From Silene latifolia (Eukaryota; Streptophyta; Magnoliopsida; Caryophyllales; Caryophyllaceae), in contig NC_133537.1 of NCBI RefSeq assembly GCF_048544455.1, positions 65,292,134 through 65,356,133 of the forward strand: 64,000 nucleotides of DNA. The letters are read 5' to 3'. The position numbers and the translations under genes were made by a program. Positions 55,581 to 64,000 of this stretch are shown one piece after another. The notes under the pieces were generated by a model. That model had not been told where the DNA came from. It did no database searches and worked only from the letters and a program-made list of their open reading frames with translations. Each line of letters opens with the position of its first letter. Within the stretch, counting starts at the first letter, position 1.

Positions 55581-56932
55581 TGTAATACTCCGTATTTATG
55601 AGTCTCTGGGTACTCTATCGAGTAGGCCTTACTCTGTCGAGTAAGGGTGAGTTGCGTTTTAAAATAGTTTCTGACCTGTTGGGTACTCGATCGAGTAACT
55701 AGGATACTCGATCGAGTAAGGGGGCACTCGATCGAGTACCTTAGCTACTCGATCGAGTAGTAGGTTTCTGGGAGTTATTTCTCGGGTTTTGTTAATTATG
55801 CGATTAAAGTATTTAAGCTTTTCCGTCATTGTTCTTAAACACTTTTCAAAACCTAAATTACTGTCAAGAGAGAAAGCAAATTACGTTCTTCACTTTAATC
55901 GCATTGTTAGCAAATCCCGGAGTTTGGAAGGTCGGATTTCACCGTTCGTTATACCGTTGAGATCCTTGCGTCGAGGGTAAGACCTATGTACCATTTGTAT
56001 AGTATTTCCTTTAAGTTGTTTAAACCCTAATATGGGGATTTGGGGGTTTTGTGTAGATTGTGATTTGGTAGTGTTATATGTTTGTATGATAGGAGGAGGT
56101 TTTGTAGAAGAGGCTTTTTGATACAAAATTTTGAGAGACCGTCGATTGTTGTGCTTTCGGTAGGATTTCTACTCGGTATTAGTCCCATATTGAGATGATT
56201 GTTGATGTGTTGAGATTTATTGTTTGATTAATATCGTAATTGTATTGTGACGATTGTGATTGTGATTGTTTGTCTATGGTTCTCGAGATGCGTTCTCGGC
56301 TGAGTGGAGTCACTTGCGGGAGTGGCTTCACGCCCTAGTTTAGCCCTTCGTGGAACCCGCCACGAAAGGGGATGTGTACATTAATGGACAGGGTTATCGC
56401 TCAAATATGAGGAGCGGGGATTAGGTAGGTACGGCTGCGGTCCCCCACTGGCAGGGCTGGTCCAGTGGACAGTCGGTGATTGAGATTGATGGGACTGGTG
56501 TGATTGTGTGTGTGTGTGTGTGACGGTGTAAGCTGCATGTTTGTCTTATTGTTGATATATATATAAGTTGTGTGATTAGTCGACCCGGTTGTTGTTTTGT
56601 AAAACTGTGGTGATCCATTCGGGGATGGTGAGCGAGAATTGAGCGATTTGAGTTGAGTCTTCGGGATAGTTTGGGATGTGCCACCGTCGACGATAGAAGT
56701 CTTCCATTGTAACTGTAGTTTTATAAACTTTACTTTTAGTTGATTATACTGATTGGTTTGAGGACTTGTACCGTATTTTGGGATTTGGCTTGATTGTACT
56801 TTTCACTAAAGTTATATCATCTAAAGTTGTTTCGTTATTGTCTTATGAATATCATGGCTCGGGTAACCGAGATGGTGGCATCCTTATACCTGAGTGGTCC
56901 TGGTAAGGCACTTGGAGTATGGGGGTGTTACA
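55581..56932 (+). repeat. Right LTR of the deleted gypsy element
   Basis: 1352 bp. Palindrome cluster at 55612-55760, conserved GC-rich block around 56295-56390, and a (GT)n tract at 56506-56522 where the solo LTR has its hairpin. Confidence 0.92.
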
Positions 56933-57250
56933 ATACTGTTCAATTAGAATATAATAATTCATAATATCATTAATAAATAAAGAACTAATGAAATAAAGAC
57001 TAAAATACAACTGTTTTTATGAGAAAATAAGTATTTTTAATTTTTGTCTATCGATTTAGTTCTCATTGGTTCAATATATTAAGGTTCGAGTATTATTCGA
57101 TTATTATTGAATTCAGTTTAGTTTCGGTTCAATTCTAATTGAGTTGGGTTTCATGTACTATTCTGGTTACTCGTATCAAGCGATCGATCGGTTAACAATT
57201 CAGATATTTTCGATCGATTTTCCGGGTTCGAGTGTATTTTGCCAGGTTTA

Positions 57251-57491
57251 TTTATTTGTTTGGGCTCCATTTGAATGAATATGCGAGCCCATCACTGCCC
57301 ATCTTCTGAATCAAAAATCATCAACCCAACCCCTCCAAAAAAAATCATCAACCCAGAAAAATGGCGGCATATTTTAAAATACAGTTGCCCAACTAACAAT
57401 AAAGTAAATCACTTTTCTTGCTCTCTATATCACTAAATCAAGCGAAATTATGATAATTACAGTACTATAATCATTTAATTTGAATAATGGG
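57251..57491 (+). other. Upstream region of the SLO2-like gene
   Basis: About 240 bp between the hAT-like element end and the start codon. It includes the likely 5' UTR; a pyrimidine-rich stretch (cttttcttgctctctatatc at 57411-57430) precedes the ATG. No clear TATA box that I would assign. Confidence 0.4.
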
Positions 57492-59591
57492 ATGGCAAGA
57501 AATGTGCTGGTCAAGCAAATTGTTGAAAACCAATATCTCCCAAATTCATCACCATTTGCCAAATTATTGGATTGGTGCATTCAATCAAACTCCGTTCGCC
57601 ATGGTCGTTGTGTCCATGCTAAAATCGTTAAATCCCGCTTTGCGTCCGAGGTTTTTATTCAGAATCGTCTGGTTGATATGTATGGGAAATGTGGGTTCGT
57701 GGATGGTGCACGTAGGGTGTTCGATAAAATGCCGCAAAGAAACATCTTTACTTTCAATTCAATTTTGAGTGCTTTGACGAGGTGGGGTTTTCTAGATGAA
57801 GCTGGAGAGGTTTTTGAGGCGATTCCTGGGGATGAGCGTGATCAGTGTTCGTGGAATTCGATGGTGTCTGGGTTTGCTCAGTGTGATAGGTTTGAGGAGG
57901 CGGTTGAGTATTTTGTGGGGATGCATCGAGAGGGATTTGTGCTGAATCAGTACTCGTTTGGGAGTGTTCTTAGTGCTTGTGCTGGGTTAGTTGATCTGCA
58001 GATGGGTACTCAAGTTCATGGCGCAATGGCTAAGACGCCTTGTTTATTGGATGTGTATATGGGGTCTGCTCTTGTCGACATGTATGCTAAATGTGGTGAA
58101 GTGGTATTGGCTAGGAAGGCTTTTGATGGGATGGATGATAGAAATAGAGTGACCTGGAATAGTTTGATAACGTGTTACGAGCAGAATGGCCCTGTGAGCG
58201 AAGCTATTAAGGTGTTTTCAAGTATGATGTGTCATAGGGTTTACCCTGATGAGATTACACTAGCCAGTGTGGTTAGTGCTTGCGCAACCTTAGCAGCAAT
58301 TAGAGAAGGTAGACAAATTCATGGTTTGGTTGTGAAAAACGACAAATATAGGAACGATCTGATTTTAGGTAATGCATTAGTTGATATGTATGCAAAAAAC
58401 GGTAGAATCAAGGAAGCTACTGTGGTCTTCCAAAATATGCCTTGTAGGAATGTGGTGTCTGAGACTACTATGGTTAGTGGTTTTGCAAAAGCAGCAAGTG
58501 TAGATGCTGCTAGCTTATTGTTTACAAAAATGATTGATAAGAATGTAGTTTCCTGGAATGCACTTATGGCAGGCTACACACAAAATGGAGAAAATGAGAA
58601 GGCACTCTTTCTTTTTCGACAATTAAAGAAAGAATCTGTTTGGCCTACTCATTTTACTTTCGGTAATCTTCTCAACGCTTGTGCCAATCTGGCAGACTTG
58701 AATCTTGGCATGCAATCACATGCTCACTTGTTAAAACATGGACCATGCTTTCATTCAGGGCCAGATTCTGAAATCTTTGTAGGGAATGCTCTGATAGATA
58801 TGTATATGAAATGTGGGTCGGTTGATGATGCATTAGGGGTTTTCCGGAACATGGTGGATCGAGATCATGTTTCTTGGAATGCAATGATAGTAGGTTATGC
58901 TCAAAATGGATATGGGATTGAAGCTCTTGAGATGTTTAAGAAAATGTTGATGTCCGGCGAAAACCCCGACCACATATCAATGCTTGGTGTGCTATGTGCT
59001 TGTAGTCATTCTGGTCTAGTGAAAGAGGGTCGTTACTATTTCCGCTCAATGATTAAGTTACATGGTCTTGAACCATGGAAGGACCATTATACATGTATGG
59101 TTGATATACTTGGTCGAGCGGCTTGCTTTGATGAAGCAAAAGACTTGATTGAGAGTATGCCAATCCCACCTGACACTGTTGTATGGGCTTCTTTGCTTTC
59201 GGCCTGTAAAGTCCATCGGAATATCGAAATGGGAAAGTATGTCGCAGAGAGGTTATTGGAAATTGATCCTAGTAATTCGGGTCCTTATGTTCTTCTATCA
59301 AACATGTATGCAGAACTTGGAAGGTGGAAAGATGTTAATGGGGTTCGTAAACTTATGGTGGAAAAGGGAGTTGTTAAGCAGCCGGGGTGCAGTTGGATTG
59401 AGATACAGAGCCGTGTACATGTCTTTATGGTTAGGGATAAAAGTCACCCCCAGACAAATGATATCTATTCCATCCTGAAGATTCTTACTAAGCAAATTAA
59501 GCTGGTTAAATCTGTTCCTATTATTGGTGGTTATGAGATTGATGAGGAAGAGATGATCGAATCGGAAGGTTATTTGCCTTACTGTTTGTAG
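57492..59591 (+). CDS. SLO2: SLO2-like mitochondrial PPR RNA-editing factor (PLS class, E+ type)
   Basis: Uninterrupted intronless frame of 699 codons. A longer frame begins at a TTG (57480), but an in-frame TAA lies just upstream and the first ATG is at 57492. The protein is a chain of PLS-type pentatricopeptide repeats (FIQNRLVDMYGKCG, WNSMVSGFAQ, YMGSALVDMYAKCGEV, WNALMAGYTQNGENEKAL), followed by the E/E+ region in the last 80 residues (PGCSWIEI, VHVFMVRDKSHP) without a DYW deaminase domain. The order and wording match Arabidopsis SLOW GROWTH 2 (At2g13600), including SSPFAKLLDWCIQS near the start and ETTMVSGFAKAASVDAA in the middle. SLO2 is known as a mitochondrial factor for C-to-U editing of several transcripts and must recruit a deaminase in trans. 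Orthology is from recognition, not alignment. Real host gene. Confidence 0.93.
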   Translation: MARNVLVKQIVENQYLPNSSPFAKLLDWCIQSNSVRHGRCVHAKIVKSRFASEVFIQNRLVDMYGKCGFVDGARRVFDKMPQRNIFTFNSILSALTRWGFLDEAGEVFEAIPGDERDQCSWNSMVSGFAQCDRFEEAVEYFVGMHREGFVLNQYSFGSVLSACAGLVDLQMGTQVHGAMAKTPCLLDVYMGSALVDMYAKCGEVVLARKAFDGMDDRNRVTWNSLITCYEQNGPVSEAIKVFSSMMCHRVYPDEITLASVVSACATLAAIREGRQIHGLVVKNDKYRNDLILGNALVDMYAKNGRIKEATVVFQNMPCRNVVSETTMVSGFAKAASVDAASLLFTKMIDKNVVSWNALMAGYTQNGENEKALFLFRQLKKESVWPTHFTFGNLLNACANLADLNLGMQSHAHLLKHGPCFHSGPDSEIFVGNALIDMYMKCGSVDDALGVFRNMVDRDHVSWNAMIVGYAQNGYGIEALEMFKKMLMSGENPDHISMLGVLCACSHSGLVKEGRYYFRSMIKLHGLEPWKDHYTCMVDILGRAACFDEAKDLIESMPIPPDTVVWASLLSACKVHRNIEMGKYVAERLLEIDPSNSGPYVLLSNMYAELGRWKDVNGVRKLMVEKGVVKQPGCSWIEIQSRVHVFMVRDKSHPQTNDIYSILKILTKQIKLVKSVPIIGGYEIDEEEMIESEGYLPYCL

Positions 59592-60892
59592 CTGAAAGTA
59601 TATTGCAATTGCAGCGATCAGGTAAACATTGCTGTCTTGCTGTTAAGTAATATGCATCTCCTTGTCCAGGAAATTAATTAGACTATGAACATGTGACATT
59701 TTGGTTGATATATCAATGGTTTTCACAAATCAAAATTAATTGGTGCGAGTAGTAAGGGCTCTCATCGCTTAAACAAGTGGTCAGAGGTCGAAACTTTGGA
59801 AGGGTCTATCAAATAAATTGCCGTCAGTATCCTTAAGAAGACTGTTGTAGCTTCTGTTAAGGGACTCTTTGAGCCAGTTCATTATTGAACTGTGTATTTG
59901 GGGATTGGCTACTTTTCTCATGAATATGACCAAAATACTCCTCCATCCCGAACTCTTGTAGGACTAGAAAGATAGAGAAGTATATTTGGTATTATTATGT
60001 GCACGATGACTTTGTGTGTTTCTAATATCTATCGGAAGCTTTCAAAGAAGAGGATGTAGCGTTAGATAAGGTTTTCAAATTGTTAGCTCTTGAATTTCTT
60101 TTGTATGATTCTACTTTTGACTCATATAAGATGAAACTCATAATGCGTCATTTGTTACCAGTCAGAACGACTCAGAATCAACTTGATTTACTCCATTATT
60201 GCCATATTTCATGAAATTCGCTTTGAAAATAGAAAAAACTGATGTTTTTGTCTGTTCATAAGTAGTCCTTTACAGTTCAAATGAAATGTTTACCTCATAC
60301 CTCTTGGTTATTTGTTGAGTGTTATTACAGTTACAACGTTGAATATGTGAACAAGTTGTGTGATTGTAGAATTTGTAGTTATTAGATTCTAAGTCTCTTT
60401 CACCAGAAATGAATGACAGTATGCCTAAACTGTGGGCCTGGAGTGTTATGGTGTCATACCTGCTGTAAGAAAAATATTTGTGGCTATGATTATATTTAGG
60501 ACAAAGGAGGTTTATTTTATATCAAAATTAACAAAAGGACATTACAGACTAGGTGTGAGCCACATGTAATCCCATGCATGTGATCCTCTTAGCTTCCAAA
60601 TAGTAGAAGTAGTAGCTTCCAAAAGAGTTGAAATGTAGTTGATGAAGGAAAAACAAGTACAATGGACAAACATATTAAAGTAGCATGCCTAGACGCGTAA
60701 AGTTAAAGAAATAGATAGGTCACGGTAGAAGTTCAATGGGAAGATGGTAAGTTTTTTGGTAACAAATATCTTTTTCAATAACTTGTGACCGTTAATTTGC
60801 AAAATGATAGGAACCCGTAACCTACTAACCGCTATGCGAGGAGCATATGGAAGTAACTACCATTTTGATGAATAGAGAGTAGCAAAAGTCTT
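59592..60892. other. Intergenic region downstream of SLO2
   Basis: 3' UTR and intergenic DNA. A decayed tRNA-like segment is at 59742-59805 (gtagtaagggctctcatc ... aaacaagtggtcagaggtcg). A tactcctccatccc string at about 59937 resembles one MITE terminus but has no partner at a normal distance. No gene. Confidence 0.5.
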
Positions 60893-61069
60893 AACTCTTT
60901 CTATCCCATTTACATTGTCCCCTTGATTAAAATGTTAGATTTGTAGAAAAAATGATGAAACAAAGTCATTACCCTTTGACTACGAGGAGCAATATAATTA
61001 AGATTTAAGGGGACAATTAATGGGTTAAAGAAAAGAGGAAATGGAGACAAAGATAAGGGATGGAGGGAG
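60893..61069. mobile_element. Decayed Stowaway-like MITE
   Basis: Right end GGGATGGAGGGAG followed by TA (61070-61071) is the classic Stowaway terminus. Inner inverted repeat: ctctttctatcccatttac...ttgtcccctt near 60895-60925 against aaggggacaattaatggg...aaagaaaagag near 61007-61037, about 80% by eye. The left terminal repeat is degenerate. Confidence 0.55.
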
Positions 61070-61071
61070 TA

Positions 61072-62439
61072 CTAACCATAGGAAATCAAGCTTAAACCAT
61101 TCTAAGGTCCAAACTTCAAAGTTAAAACACGTAGCCATAGCTATACATTATTCAAGTCTTGTCTATGGAAGATACTGGTACATGGGTGAAATAGTTTTGA
61201 AACATTATATGGGTGATGACTGAAGAGAAAGAGGCTATGAGAAATATATTGAAGAGTACAAATTATGTCACGCTCGTTAATATGATACCTTTATTAAGTC
61301 ACTGTTGCAATGCTTGCCTACCAATTTATGTTTGATTTCGCTGTAATTGAATAAGAACCCTTCACCGCAATCGACATAAGAAGTTTTCAGAGAAATCATC
61401 CAGTTTACAAAATAATTCTCAGAAAATAAATAGCAACCTAAGTTAATCATTGACTTGAAACCATTCAATCTTATAATAGCTTTTTCTACTGGTTTCTGAT
61501 CAACTTGTCACAAGCAAACAAACCCATATATCATCAGTGGATATAAACTTACAAAATGATATTGGGGATGGAGTCGTTGAGGTCCCTTAGTAATAGCATT
61601 TGAAATTTGATATTTGATGTGTTTTGTAGATGTAAATATGTACCCCTACTTGACTAATTTGTCTTTAGCCCGTCTTGTATGTTTACCGCTACAATCCTTA
61701 GAAATTAGAATAGCGTATTAGGTGAGCCGTGAGTGAGACTGAAAAGAAAGTATGCTTAGAATATGCCTTTAACTTTGCATAACTTGTTCAAGTGAAAATG
61801 GCCATGAATAGTTTTACTTCTGAAAGTTGTAGTCCTTCTACAATGATCTTTTTCATCTCAGAATAAACTTCTCTTTGTTTATTACAACATTACTCCAATG
61901 CATCAATGGCTCCCGCAAATTGCTAGGTAAGAGGGGATCGGATGTACGCAACCCTATTCTTTTGTTAGCAACACAAAGAGACTATTTCCGAATGACCCAA
62001 AATGAAAATTTCGTCTAGAACTGGTACTTCTCAATAGAAAAGAGAGCAGCTACTTTAGCGAGCCATTTTGCTTTATTCCAGCATAATCAACAATCAAAGA
62101 GTAATGAGTCTTTGGCTCCATGGAAAAAAATGACCTTTGTTTATATATTCGTAATTTTCCTAGTTTTATTTTTAAGTACACGTAATATGTTTTTATGTTT
62201 ATTTTTGTATGTCATAATGACAGATTAGAAAACGGTTCATGTTACCTAATTCTAGAAAATCATTTTTGAACTAGGACTTAATTGTTGTTGTTCTTGATTC
62301 TTGGAATGGAGTCGCGGTGTCATTTTCTCCCTCGTAAAGTGTTTTCCTCTGACCTTACCAAAATAAATTTTTATGGAGGAAAATTTCTACCAAGATCTTG
62401 TTGCAAAAACTGTTCTTTGATCATTTCTAAGATTTATGA
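61072..62439. other. Intergenic region between the MITE and the ABCG 3' flank
   Basis: AT-rich DNA with only short ORFs (60-64 codons) lacking any recognisable domain. I see no gene. Confidence 0.5.
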
Positions 62440-62662
62440 CAGGTTAAAGTGTTCTTACATTTATGTTCGGGGGTAAGGTAAAGAAGGACATATCAAGAGA
62501 ATATGAGAGTACAAATTCTTGCCCAAGACTGAATGTAATCTTTTATGATTTATTATTACAGGTTAAAGTGTTCTTACATTTATGTTTGAGGGTAAGGGAA
62601 AGAGAAACGTACCAAGAGAATATGAGATTAGAAATTCTTGCCCAAGACTGAATGTAATCTTC
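62440..62662. repeat. Diverged tandem duplication, period about 119 bp
   Basis: Copy 1 at 62440-62542 and copy 2 at 62559-62662 share caggttaaagtgttcttac at the start and cccaagactgaatgtaatct at the end, with scattered substitutions. It lies just beyond the 3' end of the ABCG gene and may be in its 3' UTR. Confidence 0.87.
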
Positions 62663-62758
62663 TTGAATTTCATAAGTAACCCTTATATTCTGCAACACAT
62701 GGGTTACTTTTGAAATAACAAGGATACAACGAGAGTCTCATACGAGATTACCTGGTTT

Positions 62759-64000
62759 TCAAATCAGGGGAGCCTTGAAACTCCTCTTGGAACATCTACA
62801 TCTAAGAATGACATAAGAAGTAACCCTGTAAAGCAGAATAAAGCACACTGTAATAAACACATTCATCCACCTACTTTCCTCTCCCAACCCTGCCTCCTTT
62901 AACACATCCTTTCCGCTCACTACACACTCTCCGAACATGCTTTCCATACACGCCTTTGAACCTGAAAACTCGTTGATCAGAAACCCTTCATAAGGGTATT
63001 TGAATAAAGATACATAGTGCATTGGAATCCAATACCTTGGGATTTCCTTCTTGGAAATAAAATAGCCTGAGAAAAGGAAAAAAGATCCCATAATCCCTTG
63101 GATTACCGAGTTTCCAACTATGAAATTCGGAACCAAGGCACTGAAACACACCACGACTGAATTAGCAGTGTATAGTATCAACCATATAAGCAGGAGAAAG
63201 TGTGAGAAGGCCATGAATTTTTGGTTTAGTCCCACTAACCAATAGACTGGCACTGTGAACAAGATGGCTAGGATGAGTAAAAATGGCAAGTAGACTAATG
63301 AATTGGCAATGACATAGGATGAGATTCTGTAGCTTCCTGATGAAGTCTCCTTCATTAGTATCTCTCTCTCTTGCAGGAAAATAGGTAATGCTTCTGTTGT
63401 GCAAGATAACAGAAATGTTAATATAAACGCAAATAATCCCACCCTTTCAAGCGCTCCTTCTAGATCATGCTTAAGATCATAGAAGATAGAACCTAGTACC
63501 AGGCCTGAAACCAGCATTTGCAGTGTCCTGCAGGCAAATAACTCCTTAGTTCTGAAAACCAGCTTAGAGAATCTATGGCTTAGGATTACTATTTCCTCAC
63601 ACCTAGAGTTTGCATAATTGTGGGTATCTAAATCAACTCCTATAAGTGCACTTTCCTCATCTACCACTTTAGATTGCTGAAAGAGCTGTTGTAGGGTATT
63701 TCTTCTTATAGAAACGGGTTGTTGCAGTAACGAAACCGAGTTTTTCTCTTGTTCTTCTTGTTGGATTGTTTCCAGGGCTTCAATTGCGAATTCTATGACA
63801 TTGCAATGAGGAGGAAGGTCAAGACCCATGTGCCCTAGTCTGGACCCAAGTCGGTCAACCGTGCCATGGTGCAGGACAGACCCATTTGCCAGCAAAAGGA
63901 TTGAATTGAAGAGCTTCACAATCCTAAAACCAGGCTGGTGGATGCTCAAAATGACCGTTCTGCCTCTCACTTCTGCCATCTTTTTCAACATGTCAATGAT
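62759..64000 (-). CDS. ABCG half-size transporter, ABCG10-like (C-terminal part)
   Basis: Open minus-strand frame of 413 codons plus TGA at 62761-62759, continuing past the right edge (the codons before the Met at 63991 are open). The first residues hold the end of the nucleotide-binding domain with the H-loop SIHQPG. After a linker the transmembrane domain begins with FRTKELFACRTLQMLVSGLV, then membrane segments including LFAFILTFLLSCTTEALPIF, the LVYLPFLLILAILFTVPVYW helix, the SGYFISKKEIPRYW loop and the LFKYPYEGFLINEF region. Walker A, Walker B and the signature motif lie off the window. Half-transporters of this clade dimerise in the plasma membrane and use ATP to export small lipophilic or hormone-like compounds. 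Wording is closest, from memory, to Arabidopsis ABCG10 and ABCG4/8; substrate unknown. No intron in the visible part. Confidence 0.92.
   Translation of the reverse strand: MIDMLKKMAEVRGRTVILSIHQPGFRIVKLFNSILLLANGSVLHHGTVDRLGSRLGHMGLDLPPHCNVIEFAIEALETIQQEEQEKNSVSLLQQPVSIRRNTLQQLFQQSKVVDEESALIGVDLDTHNYANSRCEEIVILSHRFSKLVFRTKELFACRTLQMLVSGLVLGSIFYDLKHDLEGALERVGLFAFILTFLLSCTTEALPIFLQEREILMKETSSGSYRISSYVIANSLVYLPFLLILAILFTVPVYWLVGLNQKFMAFSHFLLLIWLILYTANSVVVCFSALVPNFIVGNSVIQGIMGSFFLFSGYFISKKEIPRYWIPMHYVSLFKYPYEGFLINEFSGSKACMESMFGECVVSGKDVLKEAGLGEESRWMNVFITVCFILLYRVTSYVILRCRCSKRSFKAPLI

Larger units (their letters stand above)
52389..56932 (+). mobile_element. Internally deleted gypsy element (chromovirus-like family)
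   Basis: TSD atact at 52384-52388 and 56933-56937. The right LTR is complete (55581-56932). The left LTR stops matching at about 52880 and is followed directly by non-LTR sequence, so a deletion removed the rest of the 5' LTR, the primer site and at least most of gag-pol. The remaining internal region ends with TTGAACTTCGGGGACG and a polypurine tract. Non-autonomous. Confidence 0.87.
52139..57250. mobile_element. Old hAT-like non-autonomous element, split by a gypsy insertion
   Basis: Inverted ends TAAACCTGGCAA (52139-52150) and its complement (ending 57250), flanked by an imperfect 8-bp duplication, attattcg and tttatttg (6 of 8). Without the gypsy element at 52389-56932 it is about 563 bp, the size of the hAT MITE at 34854. 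Both ends contain ggttcaattc/gttgggttt words typical of such MITEs. No ORF. The TIR match is clear; the class assignment is moderate. Confidence 0.6.

Noticed and set aside
1-56932. Endogenous pararetrovirus
   Set aside because: All reverse transcriptases come with integrases, LTRs and TSDs of copia or gypsy type; no movement or coat protein motif.
57480-57491. Upstream TTG start for the PPR gene
   Set aside because: TTG is not a normal plant nuclear start and an ATG follows four codons later; relatives begin at a comparable place.
59937-61069. Single 1.1-kb Stowaway element from tactcctccatccc to the gggatggagggag end
   Set aside because: Too long for this class and a better internal partner for the right end exists near 60895; the left string is probably a separate relic.
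61041-62651. Short intergenic ORFs of 60-64 codons
   Set aside because: No domain, biased composition, and two overlap the tandem duplication; no support as genes.

Overview
This is nuclear DNA from a flowering plant. The evidence is an uninterrupted PLS-type pentatricopeptide (PPR) editing-factor gene, the 3' part of a plant ABCG half-transporter gene, and about 57 kb of nested plant LTR retrotransposons (Ty1/copia and Ty3/gypsy) with small hAT-like and Stowaway-like elements. The repeat vocabulary (arrays of the palindrome CTCGATCGAG or CTCGGTCGAG) suggests to me a Caryophyllales species, possibly Caryophyllaceae, but that is an inference.

Layout. (1) Positions 1-31937 form a nested tower resolved by LTR ends and target-site duplications (TSDs). 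The outermost unit is a minus-strand Tat/Ogre-like gypsy element (gag start at 301, tRNA-Arg-like primer site, LTR 1098-31937). Its LTR is split by a minus-strand Sirevirus-like copia element (1254-29756, TSD ttacc). The Sirevirus reverse transcriptase is split by a plus-strand copia element, C1 (6299-23125, TSD gatgg). The C1 leader is split by a minus-strand chromodomain gypsy element (7773-16144, TSD gttca). (2) 31938-33372 is an Athila-like LTR piece into which the Tat/Ogre-like element appears to have jumped. (3) 33510-51478 is a second minus-strand copia element, C2 (TSD gatgt). It contains a hAT MITE (34854-35420), a Stowaway-like MITE (40164-40421), an Athila-like gypsy element lacking polymerase (40509-47412) and a solo gypsy LTR inside its own right LTR (49249-50607). 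(4) 52139-57250 is an old hAT-like element split by an internally deleted gypsy element (52389-56932). (5) 57492-59591 is the intronless SLO2-like PPR gene (plus strand). An intergenic stretch with MITE and tRNA-like relics follows, then the ABCG transporter gene on the minus strand, running off the right edge.

How it works together. Only the last 7 kb looks like host gene space. Every complete gag-pol here is broken by stops and frameshifts. The Sirevirus-like gag (796 aa) and its extra 3' ORF (537 aa) are the only long element frames still open.

The most interesting unexplained signal is not a gene. Several of the element families carry their own short palindromic word repeated in arrays in LTRs, leaders, 3' regions and even inside coding frames: CTCGRYCGAG in chromovirus-like and Athila-like elements, GTTATAG...CTATAAC in the Sirevirus, GCGCAGC...GCTGCGTC in the Tat/Ogre-like LTR, and GGGACG..CGTCCC in the Athila-like LTR fragment. 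A tRNA-like module with pol III-type box B sits in both C1 LTRs.
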